Of a DNA stretch of 13,638 bases, positions 1 through 7,242 are shown in pieces. The stretch comes from Fidelibacterota bacterium (GTDB lineage: Bacteria; Fidelibacterota; Marinisomatia; Marinisomatales; TCS56): contig JABMPO010000091.1 in assembly GCA_013203015.1 (NCBI GenBank), positions 1 through 13,638 on the forward strand. Direction: 5' to 3'. Positions within the stretch are counted from its first letter, which is position 1, and the number at the start of each line of letters is the position of its first letter. The notes beneath the pieces are model-generated. The model saw nothing but the letters and a program-made list of their open reading frames with translations. It had not been told where the DNA came from and did not search any database. A program made the translations under genes and the position numbers.

Positions 1-72
1 CCAATCCACCGCATAAATGATACAATGAAAAATGTTTTTAACAACGTGACCCTGGCTGAGGTCATGCAATAA
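1..72 (+). CDS. Rrf2-family transcriptional regulator (IscR/SufR-like), C-terminal tail only
   Basis: An open frame enters from the left edge and stops at a TAA (70-72), giving 23 residues that end DTMKNVFNNVTLAEVMQ. Rrf2-family regulators such as IscR commonly end in a pattern like 'v.dam.evLdsvTLadlv', and this tail matches it. The helix-turn-helix and any cluster-binding cysteines lie outside the window. An Rrf2 regulator directly upstream of sufB is a common arrangement in which the regulator senses Fe-S status and controls the suf operon. The gap to sufB is 110 bases. The assignment rests on a short tail plus its position, so it is probable and not certain. Confidence 0.62.
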   Translation, partial: PIHRINDTMKNVFNNVTLAEVMQ

Positions 73-83
73 TTATGAAAAGC

Positions 84-175
84 TTTAAACACCAAGGCAC
101 AAAGAGCACTAAGAACACTGATAATTTTTTATTTATTTCCGTGACTTCCATACTCATTGTGACTCCGTGTTAAAA
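84..175. repeat. Imperfect inverted-repeat element between the regulator tail and sufB
   Basis: The left arm (84-106) and right arm (153-175) are imperfect inverted copies. The core 19 bases, 88-106 against the reverse complement of 153-171, match at 15 positions by eye. The left arm has the 'caccaaggcacaaagagcac' type of repetitive purine-rich text seen in dispersed short repeats of many environmental genomes. The middle is a T-rich stretch (125-138). The element fills nearly the whole leader of sufB, so it may contain or have displaced the promoter. It could also be the operator region, but I see no clear Rrf2-type site. Confidence 0.5.
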
Positions 176-182
176 TAATACT

Positions 183-1625
183 ATGAGCGATATAGATATC
201 ATCCACAAAGCGGCCGACCAGAAATACAAGTACGGCTTCACCACTGATATAGAGCAGGATATAATTCCGCCCGGTCTAAATGAAGATGTGATCCGCCTGA
301 TTTCATCCAAAAAGAACGAACCTGAATTCCTGCTGAACTGGCGTCTGAAAGCCTACCGTCACTGGCTGACCATGGCCGAGCCGGATTGGGCCAAGCTGAA
401 ATACTCGCCTATCGATTACAACGCCATCAGTTATTATGCCGCTCCAAAAGAGAAAAAAGAATTAAAAAGCCTCGATGAGGTAGACCCCAAACTGCTAGAA
501 ACCTATGACAAACTGGGGATTCCATTACACGAGCAGAAGATGCTATCCGGCGTGGCGGTGGATGCGGTCTTTGATTCAGTATCGGTGGCCACTACCTTCA
601 AAGATGAGCTGAAAAAGCACGGCGTCATCTTCATGCCCTTTTCTGAAGCCGTTCGCGAACACCCTGATTTGATCGAGAAATATTTTGGATCGGTGGTGCC
701 CTACACCGATAATTATTTTGCCACCCTCAATTCCGCCGTCTTCAGTGATGGCTCGTTCGTGTACATTCCAAAAGGTGTTCGCTGTCCGCTGGAATTGTCC
801 ACCTATTTCCGGATCAACGCCAGCCAGACCGGCCAATTCGAACGCACCCTGATCGTGGCCGAAGAAGGCAGTCACGTCAGTTACCTGGAAGGCTGCACGG
901 CTCCCATGCGTGATGAAAACCAATTACACGCCGCCGTTGTAGAACTGGTGGCGCATAAGGACGCCAAGATCAAATATTCCACGGTTCAGAACTGGTATCC
1001 CGGTGACGAAAACGGCAAGGGTGGTATTTATAATTTTGTGACCAAACGCGGCATCTGTAAAGGAGAGAATTCCAAGATCAGTTGGACCCAGGTCGAGACC
1101 GGTTCCGCCATCACCTGGAAATATCCCAGTTGTATTTTAAAAGGCGATAATTCCGTCGGTGAGTTTTATTCCGTGGCCCTGACCAATAATTATCAACAGG
1201 CCGATACCGGCACTAAAATGATCCACATCGGCAAGAATACCAAGAGCACGATTATTTCCAATGGCATCTCTGCCGGTCATGGACAAAATGTTTATCGTGG
1301 ATTAGTCCAGATCAACAAAAGTGCGGAGAATGCCCGTAATTATTCCCAGTGCGATTCAATTCTAATCGGTGATAAATGTGGCGCCCACACTTTCCCCTAT
1401 CTAGACGTGCGCAATCCCTCAGCTCAAGTCGAGCATGAGGCTTCCACCTCCAATATTAGCGAAGACCAATTGTTTTACTGCCAGCAACGCGGTATTTCCA
1501 CCGAAGATGCCATATCGATGATCGTCCATGGTTTCTGTAAAAATGTCTTCCAGAAATTGCCCATGGAATTCGCCGTTGAAGCCCAGAAACTGTTAGAAGT
1601 GAGCCTGGAAGGCAGCGTCGGATGA
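183..1625 (+). CDS. sufB: Fe-S cluster assembly scaffold protein SufB
   Basis: SufB is the core scaffold of the cytoplasmic SufBC2D complex, on which nascent Fe-S clusters are built. The 480-residue length is normal (E. coli is about 495). The C-terminal beta-helix core and tail are highly conserved: RNYSQCDSILIGDKCGAHTF around 385-404, HEAST at 418-422, QLFYCQQRGIS at 429-439 and FAVEAQKLLEVSLE near the end. With an offset of about 15, Cys390 aligns with E. coli Cys405, and His418/Glu419 with His433/Glu434, residues implicated in cluster assembly. The ATG at 183 gives the expected N-terminus, but no good Shine-Dalgarno sequence precedes it; the leader is AT-rich. It is the first structural gene of the operon. 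Unlike the later genes it is separated from its neighbour, sufC, by 96 bases of repeat-like sequence. Confidence 0.97.
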   Translation: MSDIDIIHKAADQKYKYGFTTDIEQDIIPPGLNEDVIRLISSKKNEPEFLLNWRLKAYRHWLTMAEPDWAKLKYSPIDYNAISYYAAPKEKKELKSLDEVDPKLLETYDKLGIPLHEQKMLSGVAVDAVFDSVSVATTFKDELKKHGVIFMPFSEAVREHPDLIEKYFGSVVPYTDNYFATLNSAVFSDGSFVYIPKGVRCPLELSTYFRINASQTGQFERTLIVAEEGSHVSYLEGCTAPMRDENQLHAAVVELVAHKDAKIKYSTVQNWYPGDENGKGGIYNFVTKRGICKGENSKISWTQVETGSAITWKYPSCILKGDNSVGEFYSVALTNNYQQADTGTKMIHIGKNTKSTIISNGISAGHGQNVYRGLVQINKSAENARNYSQCDSILIGDKCGAHTFPYLDVRNPSAQVEHEASTSNISEDQLFYCQQRGISTEDAISMIVHGFCKNVFQKLPMEFAVEAQKLLEVSLEGSVG

Positions 1626-1630
1626 TGATT

Positions 1631-1666
1631 AGCCGCGGAGACACAGAGACCGCTGAGAATTTTATT
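1631..1666. repeat. Fragment resembling the left arm of the 84-175 repeat
   Basis: This purine-rich stretch just after the sufB stop (agccgcggagacacagagac, then cgctgagaatttt) resembles the left half of the element before sufB: the CTGAgAATTTTatT segment parallels CTGAtAATTTTttATT at 117-132. It looks like a diverged or truncated copy of the same dispersed repeat class. The similarity was judged by eye over a short length. Confidence 0.35.
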
Positions 1667-1677
1667 ATGAATAATAT

Positions 1678-1709
1678 TGGTAGGGACAACACATGTGTTG
1701 TCCCTACCA
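1678..1709. repeat. Perfect 32-bp palindrome in the sufB-sufC gap
   Basis: Bases 1678-1693 (tggtagggacaacaca) are the exact reverse complement of 1694-1709, with no spacer and no mismatch. As RNA it would form a very stable hairpin with almost no loop once end pairs open. It ends one base before the AAGGA ribosome-binding site of sufC (1711-1715). Palindromes of this 'GTAGGG...CCCTAC' style occur as dispersed short repeats in many bacterial genomes. No U-tract follows, so it is not a standard intrinsic terminator. It may act as an mRNA processing or stabilising barrier, or simply be an inserted repeat. Confidence 0.85.
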
Positions 1710-1721
1710 TAAGGATTTAAA

Positions 1722-2474
1722 ATGATTGAGATAAAAGATTTACATGTTAGCATTGAAGACAAAGAGATTCTGAAAGGCATCAATCTGTCGATCAAGCCTG
1801 GCGAATTGCACGCCATCATGGGGCGCAATGGTTCCGGTAAAAGTACCCTGTCCAATGTGATCTCCGGGCGGGACGGCTATACCATCACTAAGGGGTCAAT
1901 CACCTGGTATGGCCAGGATTTACTTAAGCTAAGCCCCGAAGATCGAGCATGTGAAGGCATCTTCATGGGTTTCCAGTATCCGGTGGTGATTCCTGGCGTC
2001 AACAACATGTACTTCCTTAAGGCTGCCTACAATGCTCAGCGCAGATATAAGGGCGAGGAGGAACTGGATTCGATGGACTTTATTTCCCTGATAAAGACCA
2101 AGATTAAGGAAGTTAAACTGGACGAAAGTTTTCTACAGCGGGCAGTAAACGATGGCTTTTCCGGCGGTGAAAAAAAGCGCAATGAAATTCTGCAAATGAT
2201 CACCCTTGAACCAAAGCTGGCCATTCTGGACGAAACCGACTCCGGGCTTGATATCGACGCTTTAAAAATCGTGGCTGAAGGGGTCAATAATTTTCGCAAC
2301 CCCCAGCGGGGATTTCTGGTAATTACCCATTACCAGCGCATTCTGAATTACATGGATCCGGATCGGATTCATGTCATGATCGATGGTAAGATTGTCAAAT
2401 CCGGTGGCCGTAATCTGGCCCTGAAACTGGAACAGCAAGGCTACGGTTGGCTTGACGAAGCCGCAGCAGTATAA
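1722..2474 (+). CDS. sufC: Fe-S cluster assembly ATPase SufC
   Basis: SufC is the soluble ABC-type ATPase of the SufBC2D complex; its ATP-driven dimerisation opens the SufB-SufD interface for cluster assembly. All ABC motifs are visible: Walker A GRNGSGKST at 34-42, Q-loop Gln85 (GFQYP), the SufC-type signature FSGGEKKR at 146-153, Walker B LAILDE at 166-171 followed by TDSGLD, and H-loop His203 (ITHYQRIL). The length of 250 residues is standard and there are no membrane segments. The ATG at 1722 has an AAGGA six bases upstream, one of the better SD sites in the operon, directly abutting the 32-bp palindrome. sufD begins five bases after the stop. Confidence 0.98.
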   Translation: MIEIKDLHVSIEDKEILKGINLSIKPGELHAIMGRNGSGKSTLSNVISGRDGYTITKGSITWYGQDLLKLSPEDRACEGIFMGFQYPVVIPGVNNMYFLKAAYNAQRRYKGEEELDSMDFISLIKTKIKEVKLDESFLQRAVNDGFSGGEKKRNEILQMITLEPKLAILDETDSGLDIDALKIVAEGVNNFRNPQRGFLVITHYQRILNYMDPDRIHVMIDGKIVKSGGRNLALKLEQQGYGWLDEAAAV

Positions 2475-2479
2475 TTATA

Positions 2480-3802
2480 ATGGCAAAATCAATCGACACT
2501 TCAGCTATCACCAAGCATTACCAACGAGAGTTTGAACGCCTCCATGGGAATTCAAATGGTTCCCTGACCGCCTGGCGCAGAGCAGCCCTGGATCAATTCA
2601 GCGCCAGCGGGTTGCCTTCATCCAAGCAGGAGGATTGGCGCAACCTGAACTTAGGCCCAATCAGTGGCGAGTATTTTGTTGCAACCCCCGCTCCCGAGCT
2701 GGATTTATTCAATAACCTGGATTTCAAGTACCTACCCCGCACGCCACGGCTGGTATTTGTGAATGGTTATTTTACTGCCGAGTTATCTGATTTATCGCAG
2801 TTATCAGACGAGGTAAAAATCAACAGTCTGACCTACCTGTTGAAAACCGATCCGAAACAGGTCGCGAAAGCTGTCTTGGGAAATACACCTGAATCAACCA
2901 ATCCATTCGATAGATTGAATGCCGCCTTTTTTAATTCCGGTGTAAAAATTGATCTTCCCGCCCGCCTCATTGACCCGGTTACAATTCAGTTGATTTTCAT
3001 CACTCGGCCAACTTCTGACAATCAGGTTTTTCACCTTCGCAATCTGATCAATATCGGTTCCGGTAGTCAATTGAATCTGGTGGAACAATATATCGGATTG
3101 GGCGAGTTGAATTATTTTAATAACGTCGTCACCGATGTGGTCGTTGAGGAAAATGGCGGATTTGAGTGTACTAAAATTCAGGCTGAGACCCCCAGCGGCA
3201 ATCAACTTTCAAATACCATTTTGAACCAACAAACCGACTCCCGTTCCAAATCCCTAACCGTATCTATGAGCGGGAAACTGGTTCGTAATAATCTGCTGTT
3301 GGCACTCCGCGGCGAAGGCGCCCACGGTGATTTGAATGGACTCTACCTGGGTCGTCACAATAACGTAATTGACAATCACACACTGATTGATCACATCGTA
3401 CCCAACTGCACCAGCGCCGAACTTTACAAAGGCATTTTGGACGAAAATGCCCAGGCAATTTTCAATGGTAAAATCATCGTTCAGCCTGATGCCCAAAAGA
3501 CCAATGCGAACCAGATTAACCGTAATCTGCTGCTGTCCGACAAAGCCCGGGTGCATACCAATCCTCAACTAGAAATTGATGCCGACGATGTGAAATGCTC
3601 CCACGGCTCCACTACCGGTGAACTGGACTCAGACACCTTGTTCTACCTGCGCTCCCGCGGTATCAGCACTGCCGAGGCTCAAGCCCTGATGGTTAATGGC
3701 TTTGCCAATGAAGTACTGGAAACTATCAGCGATGATGCAACCCGTGAGCTGGTCATTAACATGGTTAGCGATTGGTTTATCAACAAAAGTGAGATTTCCT
3801 GA
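2480..3802 (+). CDS. sufD: Fe-S cluster assembly protein SufD
   Basis: SufD is the SufB paralogue that pairs with it in the SufBC2D scaffold and is linked to iron entry. The 440-residue protein has the usual divergent N-terminal half (with the KQEDWRNLNL motif near 49-58 typical of SufD) and a conserved beta-helix C-terminus. The DDVKCSHGSTTGELD segment carries Cys373 and His375, matching the conserved CxH of E. coli SufD (Cys358/His360). It is followed by LFYLRSRGISTAEAQALMVN, the counterpart of the SufB tail. The start at 2480 lies five bases after sufC with no obvious SD, suggesting translational coupling. Its TGA stop shares one base with the sufU ATG. Confidence 0.96.
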   Translation: MAKSIDTSAITKHYQREFERLHGNSNGSLTAWRRAALDQFSASGLPSSKQEDWRNLNLGPISGEYFVATPAPELDLFNNLDFKYLPRTPRLVFVNGYFTAELSDLSQLSDEVKINSLTYLLKTDPKQVAKAVLGNTPESTNPFDRLNAAFFNSGVKIDLPARLIDPVTIQLIFITRPTSDNQVFHLRNLINIGSGSQLNLVEQYIGLGELNYFNNVVTDVVVEENGGFECTKIQAETPSGNQLSNTILNQQTDSRSKSLTVSMSGKLVRNNLLLALRGEGAHGDLNGLYLGRHNNVIDNHTLIDHIVPNCTSAELYKGILDENAQAIFNGKIIVQPDAQKTNANQINRNLLLSDKARVHTNPQLEIDADDVKCSHGSTTGELDSDTLFYLRSRGISTAEAQALMVNGFANEVLETISDDATRELVINMVSDWFINKSEIS

Positions 3803-4251
3803 TGGATAAACTTCGCGAACTTTACCAATCTATGATTCTGGACCATAGCCAGCATCCTCACAATTATAAAGTGCTGGCCGGTGCCAACCTTACTGCCGAT
3901 GGCCACAATCCACTCTGCGGTGATCAGATCACAATCTACATTAAAGTGGAAAACGACCTGATTAAAGAAATCAGCTTTCAGGGACAGGGATGCGCCATCT
4001 CGAAGGCTTCGACCTCAATCATGACAACGATTCTAAAGGGCAAGACCGTCAACGAAGCCCAGGCAATCTTCATTAAATTCCAACATATGATCAAATCCGG
4101 TGAATATGACATCGAAGAGATGGGCAAACTGGCGGTTTTGGCGGGCGTACATAAATATCCGGTACGAGTAAAATGCGCCATACTACCCTGGCACACCGCG
4201 GTTAATTCTCTCAAATCCACCGATCAATCCGAAGTTTTTTCAACCGAATAA
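3802..4251 (+). CDS. sufU: SufU-type sulfur-transfer protein (IscU-like fold)
   Basis: SufU accepts persulfide sulfur from SufS and passes it to SufB; it is a zinc protein of the IscU/NifU-N superfamily. Visible ligand motifs are NPLCGD (Cys39, Asp41), GQGCAIS (Cys64) and VKCAILPWH (Cys125), the standard C/D/C/C zinc set. The roughly 20-residue insertion between the second and third cysteine motifs (about 80-112) and the absence of the IscU HscA-binding LPPVK motif mark it as SufU and not IscU. At 149 residues it is normal size. The ATG overlaps the sufD stop by one base (TGATG), so its translation is probably coupled. In the same operon, sufS is the likely partner. Confidence 0.95.
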   Translation: MDKLRELYQSMILDHSQHPHNYKVLAGANLTADGHNPLCGDQITIYIKVENDLIKEISFQGQGCAISKASTSIMTTILKGKTVNEAQAIFIKFQHMIKSGEYDIEEMGKLAVLAGVHKYPVRVKCAILPWHTAVNSLKSTDQSEVFSTE

Positions 4252-4256
4252 GAATT

Positions 4257-4808
4257 ATGGCCAATAACGAACAAGTCACTTTTACCCGCGATTGTGCTGC
4301 AGTCGCAATTCCTTCCGGTGAACCGATTACAATTACAGCCGGTGAAATCGCCTTCATCACACAGGATTTGGGTGGCAATTACACCTTGATGCTTAACGGC
4401 AACCTGGCCCAGATAGAAGGCAAGGATTGCGATGCCATCGGCAAAAAAGCTACCGAAATTTATACCGATGATGATCCCTGTAAGGCTCAGCAAGTCCCGG
4501 ACAAATATGCCGTTCTCAATAGCCTGAAAACCTGCTACGATCCGGAAATTCCTGTTAATGTTGTGGATTTGGGACTGATTTACGATCTGGAAATAACGCT
4601 TATTGATGATTGCAACTACCAGGTCGATATCAAGTTAACCCTCACCGCTCCCGGTTGCGGTATGGGCGAATATATCGCTGGCGATGTAAAAAGAAAGGCC
4701 TTGATGGTCCCCGGTATCACCGAAGCAAATATCGAACTGGTCTGGGAACCGCTCTGGAACCGGGAGATGATGTCGGACGCCGCCCGCCTTGAAATGGGAA
4801 TATTTTAA
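4257..4808 (+). CDS. sufT: Long-form SufT (DUF59/MIP18-like) Fe-S maturation factor
   Basis: SufT is an accessory factor for Fe-S protein maturation in bacteria with SUF systems. This 183-residue protein is the long form: an N-terminal extension of about 80 residues precedes the DUF59 domain. Core motifs are DPEIPVNVVDLGLIYDLE at about 95-112, LTAPGCGMG at 129-137 with the conserved Cys134, and VWEPLWNREMMSDAARLEMG at 162-181. The combination of DPEIPVNVVDLGL, GCGMG and the final SDAARLEMG is characteristic. It lies five bases after sufU, and its TAA shares one base with the sufS ATG. The role is clear by family and context; the exact biochemical step is not well established. Confidence 0.94.
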   Translation: MANNEQVTFTRDCAAVAIPSGEPITITAGEIAFITQDLGGNYTLMLNGNLAQIEGKDCDAIGKKATEIYTDDDPCKAQQVPDKYAVLNSLKTCYDPEIPVNVVDLGLIYDLEITLIDDCNYQVDIKLTLTAPGCGMGEYIAGDVKRKALMVPGITEANIELVWEPLWNREMMSDAARLEMGIF

Positions 4809-6031
4809 TGCCATTTGATGTTCAAAAAGTCCGCGCCGATTTTCCCAATCTCCGGCAACAGGTTCACGGCAAGCCGCTGGTTTATCTCGACAATGCCGCC
4901 ACCACCCACAAACCCCAATCGGTTATTAATGCGGTAAGTAACTTTTACAGTAAATATAACGCCAACGTTCACCGGGCGCTGTACCAGCAGGCCGCCGAAG
5001 CCACCGAAGCCTATGAGGCGGTCCGGGATAAAGTCGCCCAATTGATTAATGCCCCTGATCGCCGGTCCATCGTTTTCACCAGCGGTACCACCGAATCGAT
5101 CAATTTGTTAGCATACGCCTGGGGGCGCCATAACCTGCGACCCGGTGATGAAATCCTGGTGACAGAAATGGAGCACCATTCCAACCTGATCCCCTGGCAA
5201 TTAGCCGCCCGGGATACCGGCGCTACACTAAGGTATATTCCGATCAGAGATGACGGCACACTGGACCTGGAAAACCCTGAGCAATATTTTACCGATAAAA
5301 CCAAGCTGGTAGCCTTTACTCACCAATCAAATGTTTTCGGGGCGATCAATCCCGCCCGGCAGATTATCGAACTGGCTCATGCAGTCGGGGCGATCACGGT
5401 TGTCGATGCGGCCCAGAGTGTGCCCCACATGGCGGTTGATGTGGTTGAACTGGACTGTGATTTTCTGGCCTTCTCTGGCCATAAAATGCTGGGACCAACC
5501 GGTGTTGGCGTACTCTATGGAAAACCGGAATTATTGGAGCAGATGTCGCCGTTTTTCGGCGGTGGTGAAATGATCCGAACTGTCACGATGGAAAAATCCA
5601 CCTGGGCTGAAATTCCCTGGAAATTTGAGGCAGGAACACCGAAGATCGCCCAGGTAATCGGTCTGGGAGCGGCCATCAATTATTTGAATCAACTGAGCTA
5701 CAAAACGATTGGGCAATACGAACAAGAATTAACCGACTATACTTTGGCGAGCTTGAAAGACCTGGATGGATTAACTATCCACGGCAATCCTCAGCAACGA
5801 GGACCGGTTATTAGTTTTAATGTTGATGCTGTCCACCCCCATGACCTGGCTCAATTCCTGGATGAGGAAGGGGTTGCGATCCGGGCCGGTCATCACTGTG
5901 CTCAACCTCTCATGCAGCGGTTGGGAGTGCCGGCTACTTCGCGGGTCAGTATTTATTTATATAACACCAAGGCAGAAATTGATATTTTTATCGAATCAAT
6001 TACCAATACAATCCGCTTTATGACCGGATAA
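4808..6031 (+). CDS. sufS: Group II cysteine desulfurase SufS
   Basis: SufS is a PLP enzyme that converts cysteine to alanine and an enzyme-bound persulfide, the sulfur source for the SUF pathway. The protein has 407 residues, the usual size. It shows the N-terminal YLDNAATTHKP motif (26-36), the phosphate-binding TSGTTESIN (91-99), the PLP aspartate in VVDAAQSVPH (198-207), the Schiff-base lysine in FSGHKMLGPTG (Lys226), and the persulfide cysteine in RAGHHCAQPLM (Cys364), plus Arg379 in TSRVS. RAGHHCAQP with a short catalytic loop is typical of the SufS (group II) type that needs a SufU or SufE partner; here SufU is encoded two genes upstream. It is the last gene of the operon. No clear intrinsic terminator follows in the 90 AT-rich bases before the next gene. 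Confidence 0.97.
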   Translation: MPFDVQKVRADFPNLRQQVHGKPLVYLDNAATTHKPQSVINAVSNFYSKYNANVHRALYQQAAEATEAYEAVRDKVAQLINAPDRRSIVFTSGTTESINLLAYAWGRHNLRPGDEILVTEMEHHSNLIPWQLAARDTGATLRYIPIRDDGTLDLENPEQYFTDKTKLVAFTHQSNVFGAINPARQIIELAHAVGAITVVDAAQSVPHMAVDVVELDCDFLAFSGHKMLGPTGVGVLYGKPELLEQMSPFFGGGEMIRTVTMEKSTWAEIPWKFEAGTPKIAQVIGLGAAINYLNQLSYKTIGQYEQELTDYTLASLKDLDGLTIHGNPQQRGPVISFNVDAVHPHDLAQFLDEEGVAIRAGHHCAQPLMQRLGVPATSRVSIYLYNTKAEIDIFIESITNTIRFMTG

Positions 6032-6121
6032 ACAACGTTATTCTGATAAGGCTAATATTACTTTTTCTATCTAATTTACTAGTTGAAAATTTCGATCTAA
6101 ATACCAATATAGCTGATCAAT

Positions 6122-6556
6122 ATGAGCAAGAATACACGAGTATCCTGGGAACAATATTTTATGAACATTGCCCACGAAGTGGCGACACGCTCAACCTGTG
6201 ATCGTAAAAATGTTGGCGCAGTGATTGTGCGGGAAAAATCAATTTTATCCACTGGCTATAACGGCAGTTTACGGGGATTACCCCACTGCGAAGAAGTGGG
6301 GCACGAGATGGAAAACGGTCATTGCGTCCGGACCATCCATGCCGAAGCCAATGCCATTATTCAGGCAGCTCGCAATGGGGTCCAAATTGAGGATGCAGAA
6401 ATTTTTGTCACCGCATCACCCTGCTATAATTGTTTCAAGATGATTGCCAATGCCGGGATAAAAAAAATATACTTCGGTGAATTTTATCGGGATGAACGCA
6501 TCCGTGAGCACGCCCGCGAGCTGGGGATTGAGTTAGTTCACCTGGAAAACAAATAA
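6122..6556 (+). CDS. dCMP deaminase (ComEB-like cytidine/deoxycytidylate deaminase)
   Basis: This 144-residue protein belongs to the zinc-dependent deoxycytidylate deaminase family, which converts dCMP to dUMP for thymidylate synthesis. The N-terminal WEQYFMNIAHEVATRSTC and VGAVIVREKSILSTGYNG segments are classic for the family. The catalytic zinc site is HAEANA (His73, Glu75) with PCYNC (Cys101, Cys104). The LPHCEEVGH stretch and Cys68 (around 53-68) lie where dCMP deaminases carry their insertion. The ATG at 6122 gives a full family N-terminus though no SD is evident. It sits 90 bases after sufS with no strong terminator between, so read-through is possible. It converges on the endonuclease V gene with only two bases between stop codons. 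A defence-type deaminase is possible but nothing in the sequence points to it. Confidence 0.9.
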   Translation: MSKNTRVSWEQYFMNIAHEVATRSTCDRKNVGAVIVREKSILSTGYNGSLRGLPHCEEVGHEMENGHCVRTIHAEANAIIQAARNGVQIEDAEIFVTASPCYNCFKMIANAGIKKIYFGEFYRDERIREHARELGIELVHLENK

Positions 6557-6558
6557 TA

Positions 6559-7242
6559 TTACTTATAGTATTCCCAGCGCAATTTATTGACTGCCAGATG
6601 AGCTTGTCGGGTCGGTTCAGGCAGTCGAAGACCTCTTCCACAATCCAATACTAGTTTTTGGCTTCCGACTAAATCGGCTTTATGACCAATGGAAACAAAT
6701 ACTGGTTTAACATTAGTACGGGTCCGCAGCACTCGACCGATAATTTCTTTCTGATCCAGTAACGCTGAATAATCCCCTCTTTGCTGCCCAGGTTCAGCAT
6801 ATGTCCCAATCAGACGACTCTTGGCACAACCGATCGCAGGTTTATCCAGAATCAATCCCAAGTGCGTGGCCAATCCAAACCGCCGTGGATGAGCCAATCC
6901 GTGTCCATCAAAAATCACTACATCGGGATCATATTCTAATTTTTCCCAAGCAGCCAGCACAACCGGTCCTTCCCGGAAAGACAGTAAACCCGGTATGTAA
7001 GGAAATTCAATCCGCAGGGAAGCGGTTGTAATCTCCATTATTTCCAAGTGCGGGAACGCCAACACCACTACAGCGGCAAATAAAATATGGGAACCACGGT
7101 TGTAAGAAACATCAATTCCGGCTACAGACTGTATACTGGTTGGTAGTGGACAAATTACCACCTGCGACCGCAATTGCTCCTGAATTAGCCGGGCTTCCGC
7201 CGGCTCCACTTCCCAGGAATGAAGTGAGTCAATTTTCCGCAT
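6559..7242 (-). CDS. nfi: Endonuclease V (deoxyinosine 3'-endonuclease)
   Basis: Endonuclease V nicks DNA (and in some organisms RNA) near deaminated purines, mainly inosine. Numbered from the ATG at 7242, the 227-residue protein (E. coli has 223) shows VAGIDVSY with metal ligand Asp44, the wedge motif PYIPGLLSFRE with Glu91, FDGHGLAHPRRFGLATHLG with Asp112, the GCAKSRL lysine (Lys141), and the C-terminal RLPEPTRQAH. These match the E. coli Asp35/Glu89/Asp110 triad region. An alternative GTG at 7287 would add 15 non-conserved residues; I prefer the ATG because of length and the 14-base overlap with the gene upstream, typical of coupling. It is the last gene of a three-gene overlapping cassette behind a DNA methyltransferase, an unusual partner for nfi. 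Confidence 0.93.
   Translation of the reverse strand: MRKIDSLHSWEVEPAEARLIQEQLRSQVVICPLPTSIQSVAGIDVSYNRGSHILFAAVVVLAFPHLEIMEITTASLRIEFPYIPGLLSFREGPVVLAAWEKLEYDPDVVIFDGHGLAHPRRFGLATHLGLILDKPAIGCAKSRLIGTYAEPGQQRGDYSALLDQKEIIGRVLRTRTNVKPVFVSIGHKADLVGSQKLVLDCGRGLRLPEPTRQAHLAVNKLRWEYYK

Noticed and set aside
3254..3568. Antisense frames within sufD and similar ones within sufB and sufS
   Set aside because: They are shadows of well-conserved coding genes with no motifs or start signals of their own.
6032..6121. Terminator after sufS
   Set aside because: The 90-base gap is AT-rich with a short T-run, but I found no GC-containing stem before it.
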